Shown one piece after another: positions 25,019-38,243 of a stretch of DNA of 64,000 bases. How positions within the stretch are numbered: position 1 is the stretch's first letter; each line of letters begins with the position of its first letter. Below the pieces are notes generated by a model. That model saw nothing but the letters and a program-made list of their open reading frames with translations, did not search any database and was not told the origin of the DNA. A program made the translations under genes and the position numbers. This DNA is from Paguma larvata (lineage: Eukaryota; Chordata; Mammalia; Carnivora; Viverridae), in NCBI GenBank assembly GCA_030068075.1, contig CM057832.1, positions 78,524,502 to 78,588,501 of the forward strand, read 5' to 3'.

Positions 25019-25896
25019 GTAGTTAGTGACGGGTGAGCTTGGCTATGCAGGACACTCACTTTTCCACCTGTCTTGCCATGTAGCGTCCTTACAACAGGCT
25101 CCCTGTGGCAGCTCAGTACCTTCTGTTCTCGCCCATTCCTTTCCTTGTCTTTCCCCTAGGCCCAGCAGTGCTCCGGGTTAGCCGTTAACCCAGCCCCCTT
25201 CCCCGAAAGGGGGAAAAGAAAGGAGACAGGAAACGTAGGAGAGTCACAGGCCTCCAGCTAACATTGCAAACGCTGACAGTGATTTTAGGCTGTCTTAAAG
25301 CTTTTGATATGAAAAAGAAAAAAAAAACAATATTCTTGAGCATGAAGTTGGAGTTTGCTTCCTGGCAAATTTAAATTACTTTTATCTTCTCCTTTCATTG
25401 TAAATACTGCTCCATTTTATAGCTAAGAAACTAAAAAGAACATTTGCCTGAACGCCTCCATGTCTGTTACCAACCAGAGTTCAGGATCCTCAATGGCCCT
25501 TTGCTTTTATTAAATATGGAGCCATCGTTCTCATCGATTAAATAGAGCCACGTGTTTCTTCTTCAGAAATAACTCAAGAACTTACATGGTTTTTAGCTTC
25601 GGCTAACTCTTTTGCTTCCTGATGCTTGTAATTATTTTATTGTATTTCCACAAAGTAAATGCAAGTTTGCATTCAGAAGGCACATTTCCTTTTCAGAAAA
25701 TTCATGGAAACGTGAGCTGCTTATCCTAACGTTTCAGGTTTTAAAAGTCTGTACACAATGAGGCTGTCCACCCAGGGCCTCCTTTTCGTCATTATCGTGG
25801 GTTGTATACTGTGAAAATGTTACAGTTTTCGATAAGTTGCTCTTCCTGACTGTGTTTTATGTAGAGGGGGAATGTTAGAGCTGGGGAAGAGGAACT

Positions 25897-26000
25897 TTGT
25901 ATTTTTTAACCTAAGGGACAGATACACAGAGCGATTATGTGCTTTCCCAAGGCCACGTAGCTTACCGTCCCAGGTCAAGATTCTTCCTGCTCTATCATAA
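25897..26000 (-). repeat. MIR fragment, antisense
   Basis: 'aagggacagatacacagagcg', 'ctttcccaaggccacgtagc' and 'caggtcaagattcttcctgctc' follow the reversed MIR core order. Confidence 0.65.
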
Positions 26001-26784
26001 AATGGACTGAAATGGACTTTGTGGCATGTGCCTTAGTTCCTTCTTATATGGTACCTCACTGGTACCGTCTCTTAAATAACTTACGTTCCTTTCAGCTTCC
26101 CCTTGACATTAGAATTTCTTAATTTTTTGTATTATTCCATGAATTCCCCAAAGATAAAATCAGTGCCTTCCTACTTGTAAACCTACTTGTTGGTCCAAGC
26201 CGACCAACCCTACAATGTGGGGATTCTTTCCTTCCTCCTGTACCAGACCCAAATTAGAGGCAGAAATACCATGCCCTTTTAACTTTAATATGCAGTTTTC
26301 GTTTTAAAACCAAAGTTTGGTTTTAGTTCTGATTATTTTATGACCAAAATATGCAAAAGCATAATCTATATGGGATCTATGCAAACATATAAAACCATGG
26401 TTGATTATCAAAGAATATGAAGTCATGCACATAACTAGTGTGGAGATAAAGAATTAAGATATGATTTCATACCTTGGGAATTATTAAAATTAAAACTTAA
26501 AAAATTTTAAGAAATGTTTAGAAACACTTATTAAGAAAATAGAAACTTCAAGAGCTTTGTATTTGCCAATCCAAATATATAAATCTATATTTCTTTATTT
26601 TATATGGTGTTATAATAAACATATGCTCTTGCTCCAGGAAAGTAATTATATATTTATCATGATCAAATGAATTCATGATGTTTCTCTGTATCATCTGAAT
26701 AACTGCCAGAATGAATCATGTTTATTTAGCTTGATAAAAAGTTGTCTGGCCACATATGTGCAGCCAATTTAAAAAACATTCCCA

Positions 26785-26972
26785 GGGGCGCCTGGGTGCC
26801 CCGTCAGTTAAACATCTGACTTAGGCTCAGTCATGATCCCCCAGTTCATGGGTTCAAGCCCCCCGTCGGGTTCTGTGCTGACAGCTCAGAGCCTAGAGCC
26901 TGCTTCAGATTCTGTGTCCCACACTTGTGCCCTGTGTCTCTCTGTCTCAAAAGTGAATAAATGTTAAAAAAC
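26785..26972 (+). mobile_element. Carnivore tRNA-Lys SINE, sense
   Basis: Head ggggcgcctgggtgccccgt, core gctcagagcctagagcctgc, a shortened CT-rich region and an A-rich tail. It is flanked by an imperfect duplication of about 18 bp (atttaaaaaacattccca at 26767-26784, matched at 26973-26991 with one extra base and one change). Confidence 0.93.
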
Positions 26973-27310
26973 ATTTAAAAAACCATTTCCAAAGGACATT
27001 ATTTTGTAGTAGTGCATTTGCTTTATGCTAAAAAGAAAAAGAAAAACAAACAAAAAACAAGCCCATCTCAGACTTCATTCATCAAGAATTTCTTCTTTGA
27101 TTTCCAAAAACTCCAACAGAGTTGGGACATATTTCACTATAAATAAATATAAATGTATAACTCTGTATTCATCGAAAGAAACCTATATAAACAAATGTGT
27201 GTAACTGTACACATAACACTGAACATAGAAAACATAAATACCTTGTTTATGAAACCTGAATCAGAATTTGAAATCATCGATTTTTACTTTTTGGTTATTT
27301 TGGTAATTTA

Positions 27311-27525
27311 TTTCTTTTTAGGTTTATTTATTTTGAGAGAGAGAGACAGAGAGCATGCGTGCACAAGTGGGGGAGAGGCAGAGAGAAGGAGAGATGGAGT
27401 CCCAAGCAGACCCTGCACCATAAGCGCAGAGCTCGATGTGGGGCTCAAACTCGCAAACTGAGATTATGACCTGAGCCCAGACCAAGAGTCAGCCGCTTAA
27501 CCAACTGCACCATCCAGGCACCCCT
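27311..27525 (-). mobile_element. Carnivore tRNA-Lys SINE, antisense
   Basis: T-rich start, then (GA)n-rich region, core and reversed head ending catccaggcacccc. The duplication ttggtaattta / ttgataattta (27300-27310, 27526-27536) has one mismatch. Confidence 0.93.
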
Positions 27526-29399
27526 TTGATAATTTAAATATGATTTCAAAATTTTTAAACTCATTTATAGATTGTTAAATAACACAGGTCCAAGGACTAT
27601 AAATGTGTATATTTAACTATAAAGCTTTTTGTTTTATAATCTTAAAGGAATGAATGAAATTTACACACCTCATATTTTAACTTCTGTGAACTTGGTATTT
27701 TGCCATTAAATTCCCTGTTATTAACCAACTTCTATGAATATGAATTTGAAAGGGTATCACTTTGGAAGCAAATTTTAATTGGCAAAACTAACCTTTGTTG
27801 ATGAGATTACTTGAGGTAAAGGGAGACAGAGCCTATGCATCCGAAAGCAAATGGGTTTGGATACTCTAGAGGGCAACTGCAATTAAATTCATTTGCCTTC
27901 TTCTCCCTCTCTGCCCTGTGGCACATGCTACCAGAAAGAAATGGCCAATCTCTCTTTTTCCCTTAATGTCGGACTAGATCATTCTATTTCTCATCTGTCA
28001 TAGTTTTAAAATGAGTCACGACTCACTCTCCCTGACTAATTTCATTCCATAAAAATATTATCAAATTTTTGTTTTCTGAATCACAAATGACTAAACACTG
28101 CCAGCAAACAGATTAATGCTACCCAAGTGGCACTAGATTCAATTACCTAAGTTTTCGAGGAGGAAGATTCCACGTTTTGCCGTGTTGACGAAGCAAGCTG
28201 ACCAACTTCACTCACAGTCAGAACACCTTTCAGGCGGTAGGTGCCTGCAGTTAAAGCCAGAGGTTAGTTTGCTTGATAAGTAACTGACGATCTAAGTTAA
28301 GTCTCAGAGAGCAGAGAAATGTGGTCTAGCTCCTCATTTATCAGCCATTGAGAAAGTGCCACATAGATGAAAAATGTCAGCATGAAAAGACATCTGAATG
28401 AATGTGCATTCTGAGATGATGCTCCTCGTTCATCTGTATTCTTTACAAAGTCTTACATTTATTTTGGTGTCTTTTTCCCAAAAATAAGTATCTGGACTTA
28501 CCATTTTTAGAAAGCCTAGGACAAGAAGCAGACCCTATGGTAACAGAAAGCCTTAAAGCTCTCACGCAGTCTGTTGATAACTCTGGGGACGTCACCAAGG
28601 GGCGGACACCAATAGACTGTTCACATTCGTATTTGTCTGGAATTAGTATTAGATATTGTGGAGAAACACTGAGCCACTAATGGCTTGTTCTTCAGGACGA
28701 GAATAGATAAATATTTCAAGTAAATATCTGATTTTCCTGTTTAAAGGGAACTTAATAAAGATCCCTTCATTTTTTTATTAGCTGAAGTAAAGGCATCAAT
28801 GGAACACGACGTGGAGATGGGAAAGGAAAAGTAGGTTGCATGGCTTCAAATTATATCACTATGTCCTAACACGGATGTAACAAAAGTCTGCTTCTCTCTA
28901 AATTACGCATCAAAATGACCCAAATCGGGAGGAGGTCACCAGAAAACTAGCCATTTTAGAAATCCAGGTGCAGTCTGTATTCCCTACGGCATATCACTCT
29001 GTGCAGTGGTTACTAATGTTTTCTTCTGCGTGAGAGATTTCCATCTAAGGCTGAAGGATGTCACAGCCCTATCATTTTTCTCTATCAGATCTGCTGCAAG
29101 GAAGTAATTGATCTCAGTAGTCTGTATCCCAGTATGATTTAGACATAATTGGAATGTCAAGTGACAAAGAAGGAAACAAATATCAAGCATGCTGACTTCA
29201 AGTGTCTATTGTAGTTTCCATTAATTTCATCTTGCCTTATCTCTTTTCTAGAATTTTCTATAAGAAACCATGTCAAAACTTGATTCTGTTTTGTAACTTT
29301 CTCAGAAGGGAAGGGAAGAAAGTTGGAAACATCTCGTATGGACAAAGCATACCCTTTATTTTAAAAAGGGTGTTGTTTTTGTAAACTGTTTTCTAAGTT

Positions 29400-29560
29400 A
29401 GCATTTATTGAGTGCCTACTATATGCACTCAACTTAACTGTTAGAGAATGAGCAAGACATGGCCCTATCAGAGATTTTATAATGGAGGTTAAAACACAGG
29501 CCACAGGCGTGAATACAGATAATTAGAAGGTCACATGTGCTGTACTAAGCATACAAGAGC
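29400..29560 (-). repeat. L2 3'-end fragment, antisense
   Basis: 'tagcatttattgagtgcctactatatgc' (counted from the flank) followed by 'gagcaagacatggccctatc' matches the reversed L2 3' end in wording and order. Confidence 0.6.
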
Positions 29561-29611
29561 CCAGAGAACAAAGTACTTGAGTGTGGCATTTCTCCCAAGA
29601 ATCTATTCAGA

Positions 29612-29688
29612 GGCACCTGACTGGCTTAGTTGGTAGAGCATGCGACTCTCGATCTCAAGGTCGTGAGTTCCAGCCCCACGTTGGGTGC
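29612..29688 (+). mobile_element. Isolated tRNA-Lys-like SINE head, no body or tail
   Basis: Seventy-seven nt match only the tRNA part of the SINE. Positions 29615-29687 can fold as a 73-nt cloverleaf: acceptor ACCTGAC/GTTGGGT pairs fully with G-U wobbles, anticodon loop CTCTCGA, T-arm GTGAG/CCCAC with one mismatch. The extra GGC just before is the SINE 5' signature, so this is most likely a SINE cut off on its 3' side and not a tRNA gene. The anticodon and T-loop differ from tRNA-Lys. Confidence 0.8.
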
Positions 29689-29919
29689 TAATTACTTGCA
29701 TAATGGCATTATAGTGACTCTATTACTCCTGTCCCCCTTTTCCATCAAAACCTGGATCCAAACTGAGTATCAGCCTGGATGACAAGAAGAAGCTAATTTT
29801 GACCCTCGTTAGTATAACTCAACACAGAAAAAAAAAATCAGTCTGAAAAGTATTGAAAGAAAGTCGATAAAAGGGACAATTCTATGAGATAGTGTGTTTG
29901 TATGTGTGTATACATACTA

Positions 29920-30175
29920 TTATGTTGGATTTATATACACTCAAATTTATATATATTTAAATATATTTCCATATTATTTATATATAATATATCTTTATAT
30001 ACTGAATTTGTATATTTAGATTTAATGAAATCAAGTTAATGGACAAATTAATTTAATCCAATAAAATCAATTAAATTATATATAATTTATAAATATATGA
30101 ATGTCTATAATTATTGAATTGCAATTTATATATTCCACTTTGTGGAATATATTAAAGATACTGATATATATAGAT
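29920..30175 (+). repeat. AT-rich tract
   Basis: About 250 nt dominated by atttatatata-like units, less pure than the tract at 16340. Confidence 0.8.
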
Positions 30176-30664
30176 GCTTGTGCCATTGTATCCAAGTTCC
30201 ACAAGCCTGGAATAGCTTTATTTATTTAGGAAAGTTCAAAAGAAAATACTTTGTCATCTAGTTTGCTATTTGATCCCTCCATGTTGTGTCAGCATGGAGA
30301 CAATGAAGCATTGACTAAAAAACAATTATATAGAGTTCATAGAAGAAAGTACTAGTGAGGGGAAAATTCTACTGATCTCTATCGGTCAATTAGTTCTCTA
30401 AATTGATTAAATTTGCTTTAGAATTGCTCAGCTCCAAGCTGGAAGAGTGTGGTCTTGTACATAAACGGCAAATATTAGAAAGCACACAGAGCCACATAAT
30501 CCTCTATGATAAAGAAATCCTTTTTGGAGAACCGCTGCCCATGACTTTTAGACAGCTCATTAATACCAAGTAAAGATCGCACAAGATAGATCAACCGTGT
30601 TCCTCTGAGATTAACTCAGCTCACTTCTTGGCCACTTGTGACACAGAATACATTCAAAACAGAC

Positions 30665-30840
30665 GTGTGGTTATCACATGCTAGCATGCCTGAGAATCAC
30701 CCAGAAAGTGTTAGGAGACTCAGATTCCCCTAAGTATCCTGATTCAGTGTACCTGAGCTGGGATGCAGGAAACTATGCATTAAACCAAAATTCAGATGAT
30801 TCCAGCCAGAGTGGTCCATAGACCGTGCTTTCAGAAACTA
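30665..30840. mobile_element. hAT-Charlie type fossil (MER5-like)
   Basis: 'tgcctgagaatcacccagaaagtg', 'ctgattcagtgtacctgagctggg' and 'gtggtccatagaccgtgc' occur in the order of a MER5-type element. The ends are degraded. Confidence 0.6.
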
Positions 30841-31567
30841 CCTGTAAATGTATAGAAATTAGCTTTCTGGTGTTTTCAGAAAAAGCCTCCTCACTTGCTG
30901 CACGTGGGCATGCATTCTCCTCACACCAATCATGGCATTGTTGCTGCAAGCACTTTGCACCTTCTGCCAAATTTTGTCCTTGGAACCCAGTTGGCTTGAG
31001 AAGTTGATTTAGCATGAATCACCTCATTTATTTCTTTATCACAGCTGTTCTTGGTTTCAAACATCTGTTAGACTTGAAAATTCCTCCCTCAAAGAGAAAG
31101 TTATACCATAAAAATACTCATTTTGACAGGACTGGTAGATTTCTCTGTTCGCATTTTTATTTACATGGATTTCTTAAGGGCGTTTCGTTCGCTTTTTTAT
31201 TTCTTTCAAAAATGATTTTCTGACCATTTCAAAAAATATGACCCATTTCCAAAGAGGAAGAAAAAGAGGATGAGAAACCTAAAAGTATTTAAAACTGAAT
31301 GATGGGTCTCTCTGCTGTTGGAGACGCCATTGACAGTCATCAAGGCCATTAATCTCAGCATGAGAAGGTCTTAGCTCATTTTCCTTGACTTTACAATTGC
31401 AATGGGCAACCATTTAAGAGTCTCAATTTCGCATTTGCCTGTAGCATTGATTTTCACTTTTATAAAGCCTGTGAGTCCTTTCTCATATGAAATCTCAGAT
31501 AGAACTGCAATACCTAAAACACAGGATACACATTCACTCTCTTGAAGCTGGGGTGCAAAGCCTAGAC

Positions 31568-31752
31568 CAATGGCTCTCAAGTTTTTATCTTGCATCAGAT
31601 CACCCAAAGGGCTTATTAAAAATCAAATAGCTGGGCCCCATCTTAGATTTTCTAATTCAGTAAGTCTGACTGACCAGATGATATGCATTTCCAAGAAGTA
31701 CCCAGAAGATGCTGATGCTGTTGGTCCAGGGACCATGATTTGAGAACCGCTG
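31568..31752. mobile_element. hAT-Charlie type fossil (MER5A-like) with terminal inverted repeats
   Basis: It begins caatggctctcaa and ends ttgagaaccgctg, an inverted pair. The inside includes 'gggccccatcttagattttc', 'attcagtaagtctg' and 'gctgatgctgttggtccaggg'. A degenerate 8-bp duplication (gcctagac / gtctacag) is consistent with hAT insertion. Confidence 0.85.
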
Positions 31753-33285
31753 GTCTACAGGCCTCCTTTCTCTACCTGGCTCTTACCCACTAAGGAAGCT
31801 CTGGGGCAGCTTTGGAGTGCCTCCTCAGAATTCTTGGGGCTTCTTTGTGGAAACCAGTTGACCATTAATCCACAGGGCAAGTCCACATTCCTTTGCTTGG
31901 ACTTAAGACCTTTGCATTATGGCCCCAGCTCTCTCCACGGCCATCTCAACGAACCTTCCATTCAGCAGACAACAGAACTGAATTGTGCTTCCCACTGCTG
32001 CCATACACCTCTCTGCCTTAGTGCGAGATGTACATGTACATTTCTTTACCCACTTCTACAACATAGCCTCTTTTTCTTATGAAAAGGAGTAGTGAGGGCT
32101 TTAAAATCCACAAATACATTTAAGATGTATTTGAGGGAGACTTAGATAATAAAATGTCCTGGTATTTAATTCCGCTACCTAGAGGAGATGAGTTCTGAAT
32201 CATCCTGGCTGATATTAGAACCCATAGCTGCTAGAAATAGAGTGGATTAACATCTCACCCTGTGGTATCATTAATAATAGATAATGTTTGCAGTGTCCTG
32301 AATGGATTTCCGTTAGATTCCCCATGCAATTCTCATTGTTGATTATGGACTACAGGATTCATAAAAACTAAATACAACAGTGACCACCTGCTATAAAAGC
32401 TTCTTCCACCAGAGACACACTAAAGATGCATTAAGGTAGTATTCCAAGGTTAACTCGAGTCTGTACTACTGTTGTCTAAAAAAGTCTCCACTCATCTTCA
32501 ATATGCTTTTTCTTTAATTTTCCTAATTGCTGGACATCCATCCTATAGTTGACATACATATTTATTGTATTTTCTGGAGCTTTTCCTTGCAAATCAAGTA
32601 TCCATAAGCAGTGACCCCCTAAAGTAAGCAGTAAAAAAGTCAGTTCATTTAAATTCATGGAAGCCACAGTTCATTCAGTGTCTTGGAGACAAACCTAAAA
32701 TGTAAAGTTCTTTAATCCTATGATATCCCTGGTATTCACCATTTGATAGTATATTTAAGATTTTCTTATCTCTAGTGCAGGGATGACAAATAGTTTTCAT
32801 CTTGAGTGTCAACAACCATCAACTGGTACCAGTGTCCTAGAATAATGTGCTGAGAATTATTCTGAGGCCACACTGGGGCTCTGGGGAAAGATTAGTGTGA
32901 TAGATTAACAATGATACAAAGAAAGAAGTGTACAGCCAACATGCCATGGATGTCTACTTGTATGCTAGAGTGAAGACAACATTTTATAGATGGCCCCATA
33001 TATCACCATCAGGCAATCATCAAATAGCACATTGAATTATGAAGCCGAGGGATAAATAAGACATTTATCTGCCTAAAAGATACCTGGGAAACAGTCCATC
33101 TTTAATCGACACTGTGAAGTGCATCACCCTGAACTGTCTGATAGTATGAGTCTTTCCCTACAGGCAAAACACATAGGATATCAAAAACAAGAGACTCTTT
33201 GTTGTGGGATACTGTTTGAAGCTGGATTGGGGGACAAGTTAACTCAGAAGTTGTCTGTGGATAAGTGATAAGAAACACCAATTTA

Positions 33286-33473
33286 TTATTTTTTTTTATT
33301 TTGAGAGAGAAAGCATGCACAAGCAGGGGAGGAGCTGAGAGAGAGGAAGAGATAAAATCCCAAGCAGCTCTGTACTGTCAGAGCCTGATTCAGGACTCAA
33401 ACTCACCAACCCTGAGATCGTGAGCCCAAATCGAGAGTTAGACGCTTAACTGACTGAGCCACCCAGACACCCC
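33286..33473 (-). mobile_element. Carnivore tRNA-Lys SINE, antisense
   Basis: T-rich start, then a shortened core and reversed head ending gccacccagacacccc. It is flanked by a 15-bp imperfect duplication (agaaacaccaattta / ggaaagactaattta), which suggests an old copy. Confidence 0.9.
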
Positions 33474-33712
33474 AGGAAAGACTAATTTAAAAACAGTGAG
33501 GAATTAATCCATCGCTAATCCATCTTAAAATATATATATATACTTGTTCCAGCATCTCACAGAGTAGGATATGGGGTTGGAAGGAATCTTTGACAAACAG
33601 CCTTGAGTGAGAATTGAGATTTGCCCCACCCTTTTCCCTATACCTCTGACCCTTTTCCCAAAAGCATACTTGCAAAAGTGAAGTTAATATTTTTTAAAGC
33701 ATCTGCATGCAA

Positions 33713-33905
33713 GAACCTGGTCTAAACACTGTCTTTCATAAACTCTATGAGGTAGCTAGAATAATTATCCCCATTTTACAAATGAGGAAATTGAGGACAG
33801 AAAGAGTACAAAGTTTCTCAGCTACTCACTGGTAGGGAGTAGTCCACCCAGGCAGACCGGGGTCAGAACCTATGCTCCTAGCAGCTACACCATATTGCCT
33901 CTAGG
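33713..33905 (-). repeat. MIR element, antisense
   Basis: 'ctctatgaggtagctagaataattatcccc', 'tttacaaatgaggaaattgagg', 'gctactcactggtagggag' and 'ggtcagaacctatgctcct' follow reversed MIR order through to its tRNA-derived end. Confidence 0.85.
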
Positions 33906-33958
33906 AAGATGAGACCCAGTAATGGCAGGAAGTTTGCTTGCCCTAGAGCTGAGTTATT

Positions 33959-34135
33959 ATCTTTTTTTAAAATTTATTTATTATTTTTGAGAGGGTGCAT
34001 GCATGGGAGGGGCAGAGAGCAAAAGAGAGAAAGAATCCCAAGCAGGCTTCACACTGAGAGTGTGGAGAACCATGAGATCATGACCTGAACCAAAATCAGC
34101 AGGATGCTTAACCAACTGAGCCACCCAGGTACCCC
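33959..34135 (-). mobile_element. Carnivore tRNA-Lys SINE, antisense
   Basis: T-rich start, gagagggtgcatgcatggg, then core and reversed head ending gccacccaggtacccc. The 14-bp duplication agagctgagttatt / agagctgaggtatt (33945-33958, 34136-34149) has one mismatch. Confidence 0.93.
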
Positions 34136-34639
34136 AGAGCTGAGGTATTCTGAACAACAGCTTCCATCTTCCCCCCTTTATCTCACATGCTAGTTAACTT
34201 CTCCTCTGAATAAATGTTGGACCAACCTTTAAAGCATGTCAGTGAAAGAGGTGCCAGAGTCTTTGCCTGCCTAAGAACCTCATACATCTAAGTCCAGCTT
34301 TGATTCTTTCTTTTATAGAGGGTCTCAAACAATAAAAGTCCGACTATTCCTCTTGCCTGGCCATGTGCAATAATCATTGATGAGATTTCACTTGGAATGA
34401 ACACAGAAGACGTGTCTTTCCCTTTAATTTTGGCTGCAGAGAAGCTACCTGACCATGTGTCAGTCTCTGTATTCTTTGGCAACACAACAATTTCTACTCT
34501 TGCCCATATTCTTAGCCAGTAGCCAAAGAAAGGAGAGAAATTACAGACACATAGCCAATACGTTGAAGATTTTTCACGTGAACATCCCACTAGTTTCTGC
34601 CCAGGGTAAAGTGCTTGGAAGAGCCCTGTCTGCCTCGAC

Positions 34640-34885
34640 AGCAGTTCTGCCTAATAGAACTTTCTGTGATGATGGGAATGTTCTCTATCTGTACTGTCCA
34701 ATAGAAATATCTGTGATTATGGTAATATTCTCTGTCTAATCAGATATCCACTGAGCACTTGAACTATAACTAATATGACTAAGTATTTGAATTTTAAATT
34801 TATTTAGCTGTAATTAATTTTGATTCAAATTCCACATGTGGCTAACAGCTACCATATTGGATAACATAGCTCTAGTATTCCTGTA
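34640..34885. mobile_element. Fossil DNA transposon (hAT-type, subfamily unsure)
   Basis: 'ctgtccaatagaaatatctg' on the left and 'ccacatgtggctaacagctacc', 'atattggata' on the right are hallmarks of a common mammalian DNA transposon. The left part contains two near copies of a roughly 40-bp unit (tctgtgatgatgggaatgttctc / tctgtgattatggtaatattctc). Confidence 0.65.
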
Positions 34886-35014
34886 ATTGAGTTCCTCCAA
34901 ACTGAGAACCCTTGAATGTCTGACAGATTTTCAATATTACTTGACAGTTTTCCTTTTGTTTTTTAATTACATTCTTTCATCCAACCAACATTACATATTC
35001 AATCATTCAACAAA

Positions 35015-35330
35015 TTTTTTTTTAACGCCTACTACATTTCAGGCAATGTTGTAGGCACTGGCTAAAACACACCTGTCGACAAAATAGACAAAAATTTTTG
35101 TGATTATGGAACTTACAGTTTAGCAGGGTTAGATTGATAATAAGTAATGAACATAATACATAAACACATCGTATAATATTTTAGAAAGTGATATGCTATG
35201 GGGAAAGGGAAGGGTACGGGAATCAAGTTAAGGAGGTAGTGGAAAATCTGTCTTCAGCACCTTCATGAAGACTGAGAGAAGAGAACACATAAGTAATATC
35301 ATGTGTTGTCCATGCATCCCAGGAGTTAGT
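35015..35330 (-). repeat. L2 3' region, antisense
   Basis: 'cgcctactacatttcaggcaatgttgtaggcactgg', 'tggaacttacagttt' and 'aataagtaatgaacataatac' follow the reversed L2 3' end. It is about 300 bp and diverged. Confidence 0.65.
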
Positions 35331-36269
35331 CTAGTTAGGATTTTCTTAGATTAATCTGACTTTGTGAAACGCCATACATAAAATGCCTAGCACAAGTCTT
35401 AGAATACATAATGAGCGTCTCTCTTACAACTCTCAACCCCACTGCACCGCCCTGCTTCTGTTTCTTTTGTATGGGTATCCGTGCCTTCTGTTTTACCATA
35501 TATAGCTCAAGATACTGGAGTGGATTTTTAAAAGCAAAAGTAAAGAAAAAGTGAACAAAAATAAGAAGTGCTCCCTCTGTGGGTAGCAGTAAATGAAAAT
35601 TTTTTAACAGATCGTATCCTCCAGCATGCATCCTTGCCGATTGCAGGCAGCTTCTCAACTAGATAGAACCCTCAGGAAAAGCCCCAGTGAACCACTTGTC
35701 CAGGCTACATATTTAAATAAGATTAGAGGTACAATTTTCACAGGTATTACCTGGTAGAAGCCATTTGGATCTGGAGTTGATCCTCAGGAAAAAGTTGGGC
35801 AAAGTCATTCCCTACCCACCTATTGGTCCCTTCCCAACGTCCCATTCACATCTTCCCCAACTTTCTATCCAACTAGTACTTTCTAAAAACCATCAGCATC
35901 AGTCAGTTACAGTTAGATGTGAGTTTAACATAAAACATCGTTTAACCTAAGAGTAGCTCTTAGGACTTCTAATTGTTCAACAAAATATTTGTTTATCTTT
36001 TAACTAATTAAAAGAAATCTTGGGCTTCTGAGAAGCCAGGGAGTAACTCTGGGGTGGGGGGGAGGGTAGTGGATCCTTGAAACCACATTACTCAGGCTCG
36101 GTCTTCTTACACATAAGATATAGAACATCCTGTCTCAGGGATAAGAACAGAAGAAATCCCCACTTGTATCCAGTCATCTAACAACGATTCACTAACTTTT
36201 TGTAACCACATTGAACTGAGCCTACATATTTATGCTAGTATAGTTCATTATCAGAGATTCTTCCTGATT

Positions 36270-36355
36270 CTCTTCTCCTCTAAGTTTGGCTCTGATGTTT
36301 CTTTAGCAAGTTAGTTTCCCTCTGCAGCCTCCAGGCTCTTCATCTGTAAAATCAT
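36270..36355 (+). repeat. MIR core fragment, sense (tentative)
   Basis: 'agcaagttagtttccctctgcagcctccaggctcttcatctgtaaaat' resembles the MIR core. It is short and isolated. Confidence 0.45.
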
Positions 36356-37834
36356 GGCTCCTAAGCTATATCATCCCTTTCTCCCAAAGCCCAAATTCCT
36401 CAGCTGGATTTTCAGATTAGCAACATACAGAATCCAGAAGCATCAAAAGTTGCCATGTTATCTTACTGGTGATGAGAAACTATGGTGGGGTTTTAAGAAG
36501 GATGTGTTGGAATCACATTTGTTTTGTAGAGCAACCATTCAGCCAACTGTGTGGAGTGCATTAGAAAAGAATAGAGGAGAAATCAATTAGTGGTCTGTTG
36601 ATACCACCTGAGTAAGATAGGAGGCGGCCCTACATGAAGGTAGATTGAGAAATAAGGTAAACTGAAACAATACTTTAAGAAGTCAGATTTCTCTCTAGCT
36701 TTTGGCAGATGCTGTTGTTGTTTTTCCACTCCAAACAGACTTCAAAGTGAGATGAGGGCACCAAGAAAATACCCCACTGTTTTTAGTGGTGACTTAACCT
36801 GGGCATTAAGGTTGACCCAAGCATGCACATTGGACCAAACACTTGCCTTGCATACTGCATTTAACAGGGGTAAAGTATGATGATAGTACCCAGGGAAAAA
36901 AGGCTCCATCCAGGTGCCCAAGGCCCCAAAGGAATACCTAGTACACAGTACACACTGAATAAACATAAATAGGCAGCTGAATCAAAAGAGGAGATATTTG
37001 CAGGCTCTATGCTGCAAATCAGTAGTCAACATTTTGAAAATACTTCTGATGGTTAGACTGTCACTTTTAAGGAAAATACTGGTGCGCATAATCAGCTATT
37101 AAAAGCAAAAAAATGCAAAGCTAGACCGCTGAAGCTGTTTATAATTAACATAAGGGAAAGATCGATGCTTTATAATGTCTCATCTAAACAGAATCACTTT
37201 ATGGATTTGCTTGTCTCCAAGATGATCACCATCAGCACATTTCTTCTCTGTATATTCATGCTTTCCTTCCACCAAGAGATAGAGTCCATTTCTTGCCTCC
37301 TCTTGAATCTGGGTTGCTCTTAGTGACTTGCTTAATTAACTGAATGTAAGGAAATGACATTCTGGGACTTCTGAGGTTAAATCAGAAGTCTTAAAGTTTT
37401 TGCCTGGGCCTCTTCCAACACTCTCTTGGAATCCTTAATTTGAGCAAAGCCAGCTGCCATGTAGAAGTCCATCCACCGTGCAACGACCAGAGAGAGCAAT
37501 GCCAGCCAGTCCTCAGTTCTTTCACTCTCCTAGACTGGGTACCAGACAAAGGAGTAAAGAAGTCACCTTGGACATTGCATCTGCAGCAGACACGATGTGG
37601 AAAAAGAATGGAGCCCCAGACATATAACCATTGAGCCATTATAGTCACCTACAGCCATTTCATCCTCTCCAGCTGAGGACCTAGATATTATGGAATAAAC
37701 ACAAGTGCATCACCACTCTGTCTGAATTCCTGACCCATAAAATTATCAACGCAATAAAAAATGCTCTTTTATATCACTAAGTTTGGGGCTGTGGTGCCTA
37801 ATAATAGATTACCAGAATATAGGGCATACAACCC

Positions 37835-37945
37835 TATGAGTTCCTTGAGGCTAGGACTAAATATTATTCATCTGTCTACTTCTAGCGTAGTGCCTGACAC
37901 ACAGTAGGCACCAGTATTGTTTGTTGAATGAACAAATAAAAGGCC
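37835..37945 (+). repeat. L2 3' end, sense
   Basis: 'gagttccttgaggctaggac', 'tagtgcctgacacacagtagg' and 'tgtttgttgaatgaac' match the L2 terminus with its poly-GAAT-like end. Confidence 0.8.
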
Positions 37946-38243
37946 GTGCAGATGTTTGCATGGAATGTTCCCAAGGCTCCATGATAATAAAGCCACCTAA
38001 ATCTGCTGCATATCTCTATTTCCCACATGTAAGAAAGTACTGGTGATCTCTGACTTCCCTGAAGTGGGGACGTTCTTTCTCCAGCTTGGATTGGGAGTGG
38101 CCTTATACTGTTGGGCTCACCAAGCATCCAGAGCCCTGGTCTCAGGAGAGAGCTCTGTATTGTACACAAAGGCCCCAGCACTGGCCTTGCTACTTAACAA
38201 AAATGAATGTCGGTGATCAAGGAGCCATGTGGGACTGTGTGTT

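Noticed and set aside
29615..29687. Functional tRNA gene
   Set aside because: Although it folds, the extra SINE-type GGC upstream, the stem mismatches and the altered T-loop point to a SINE head.
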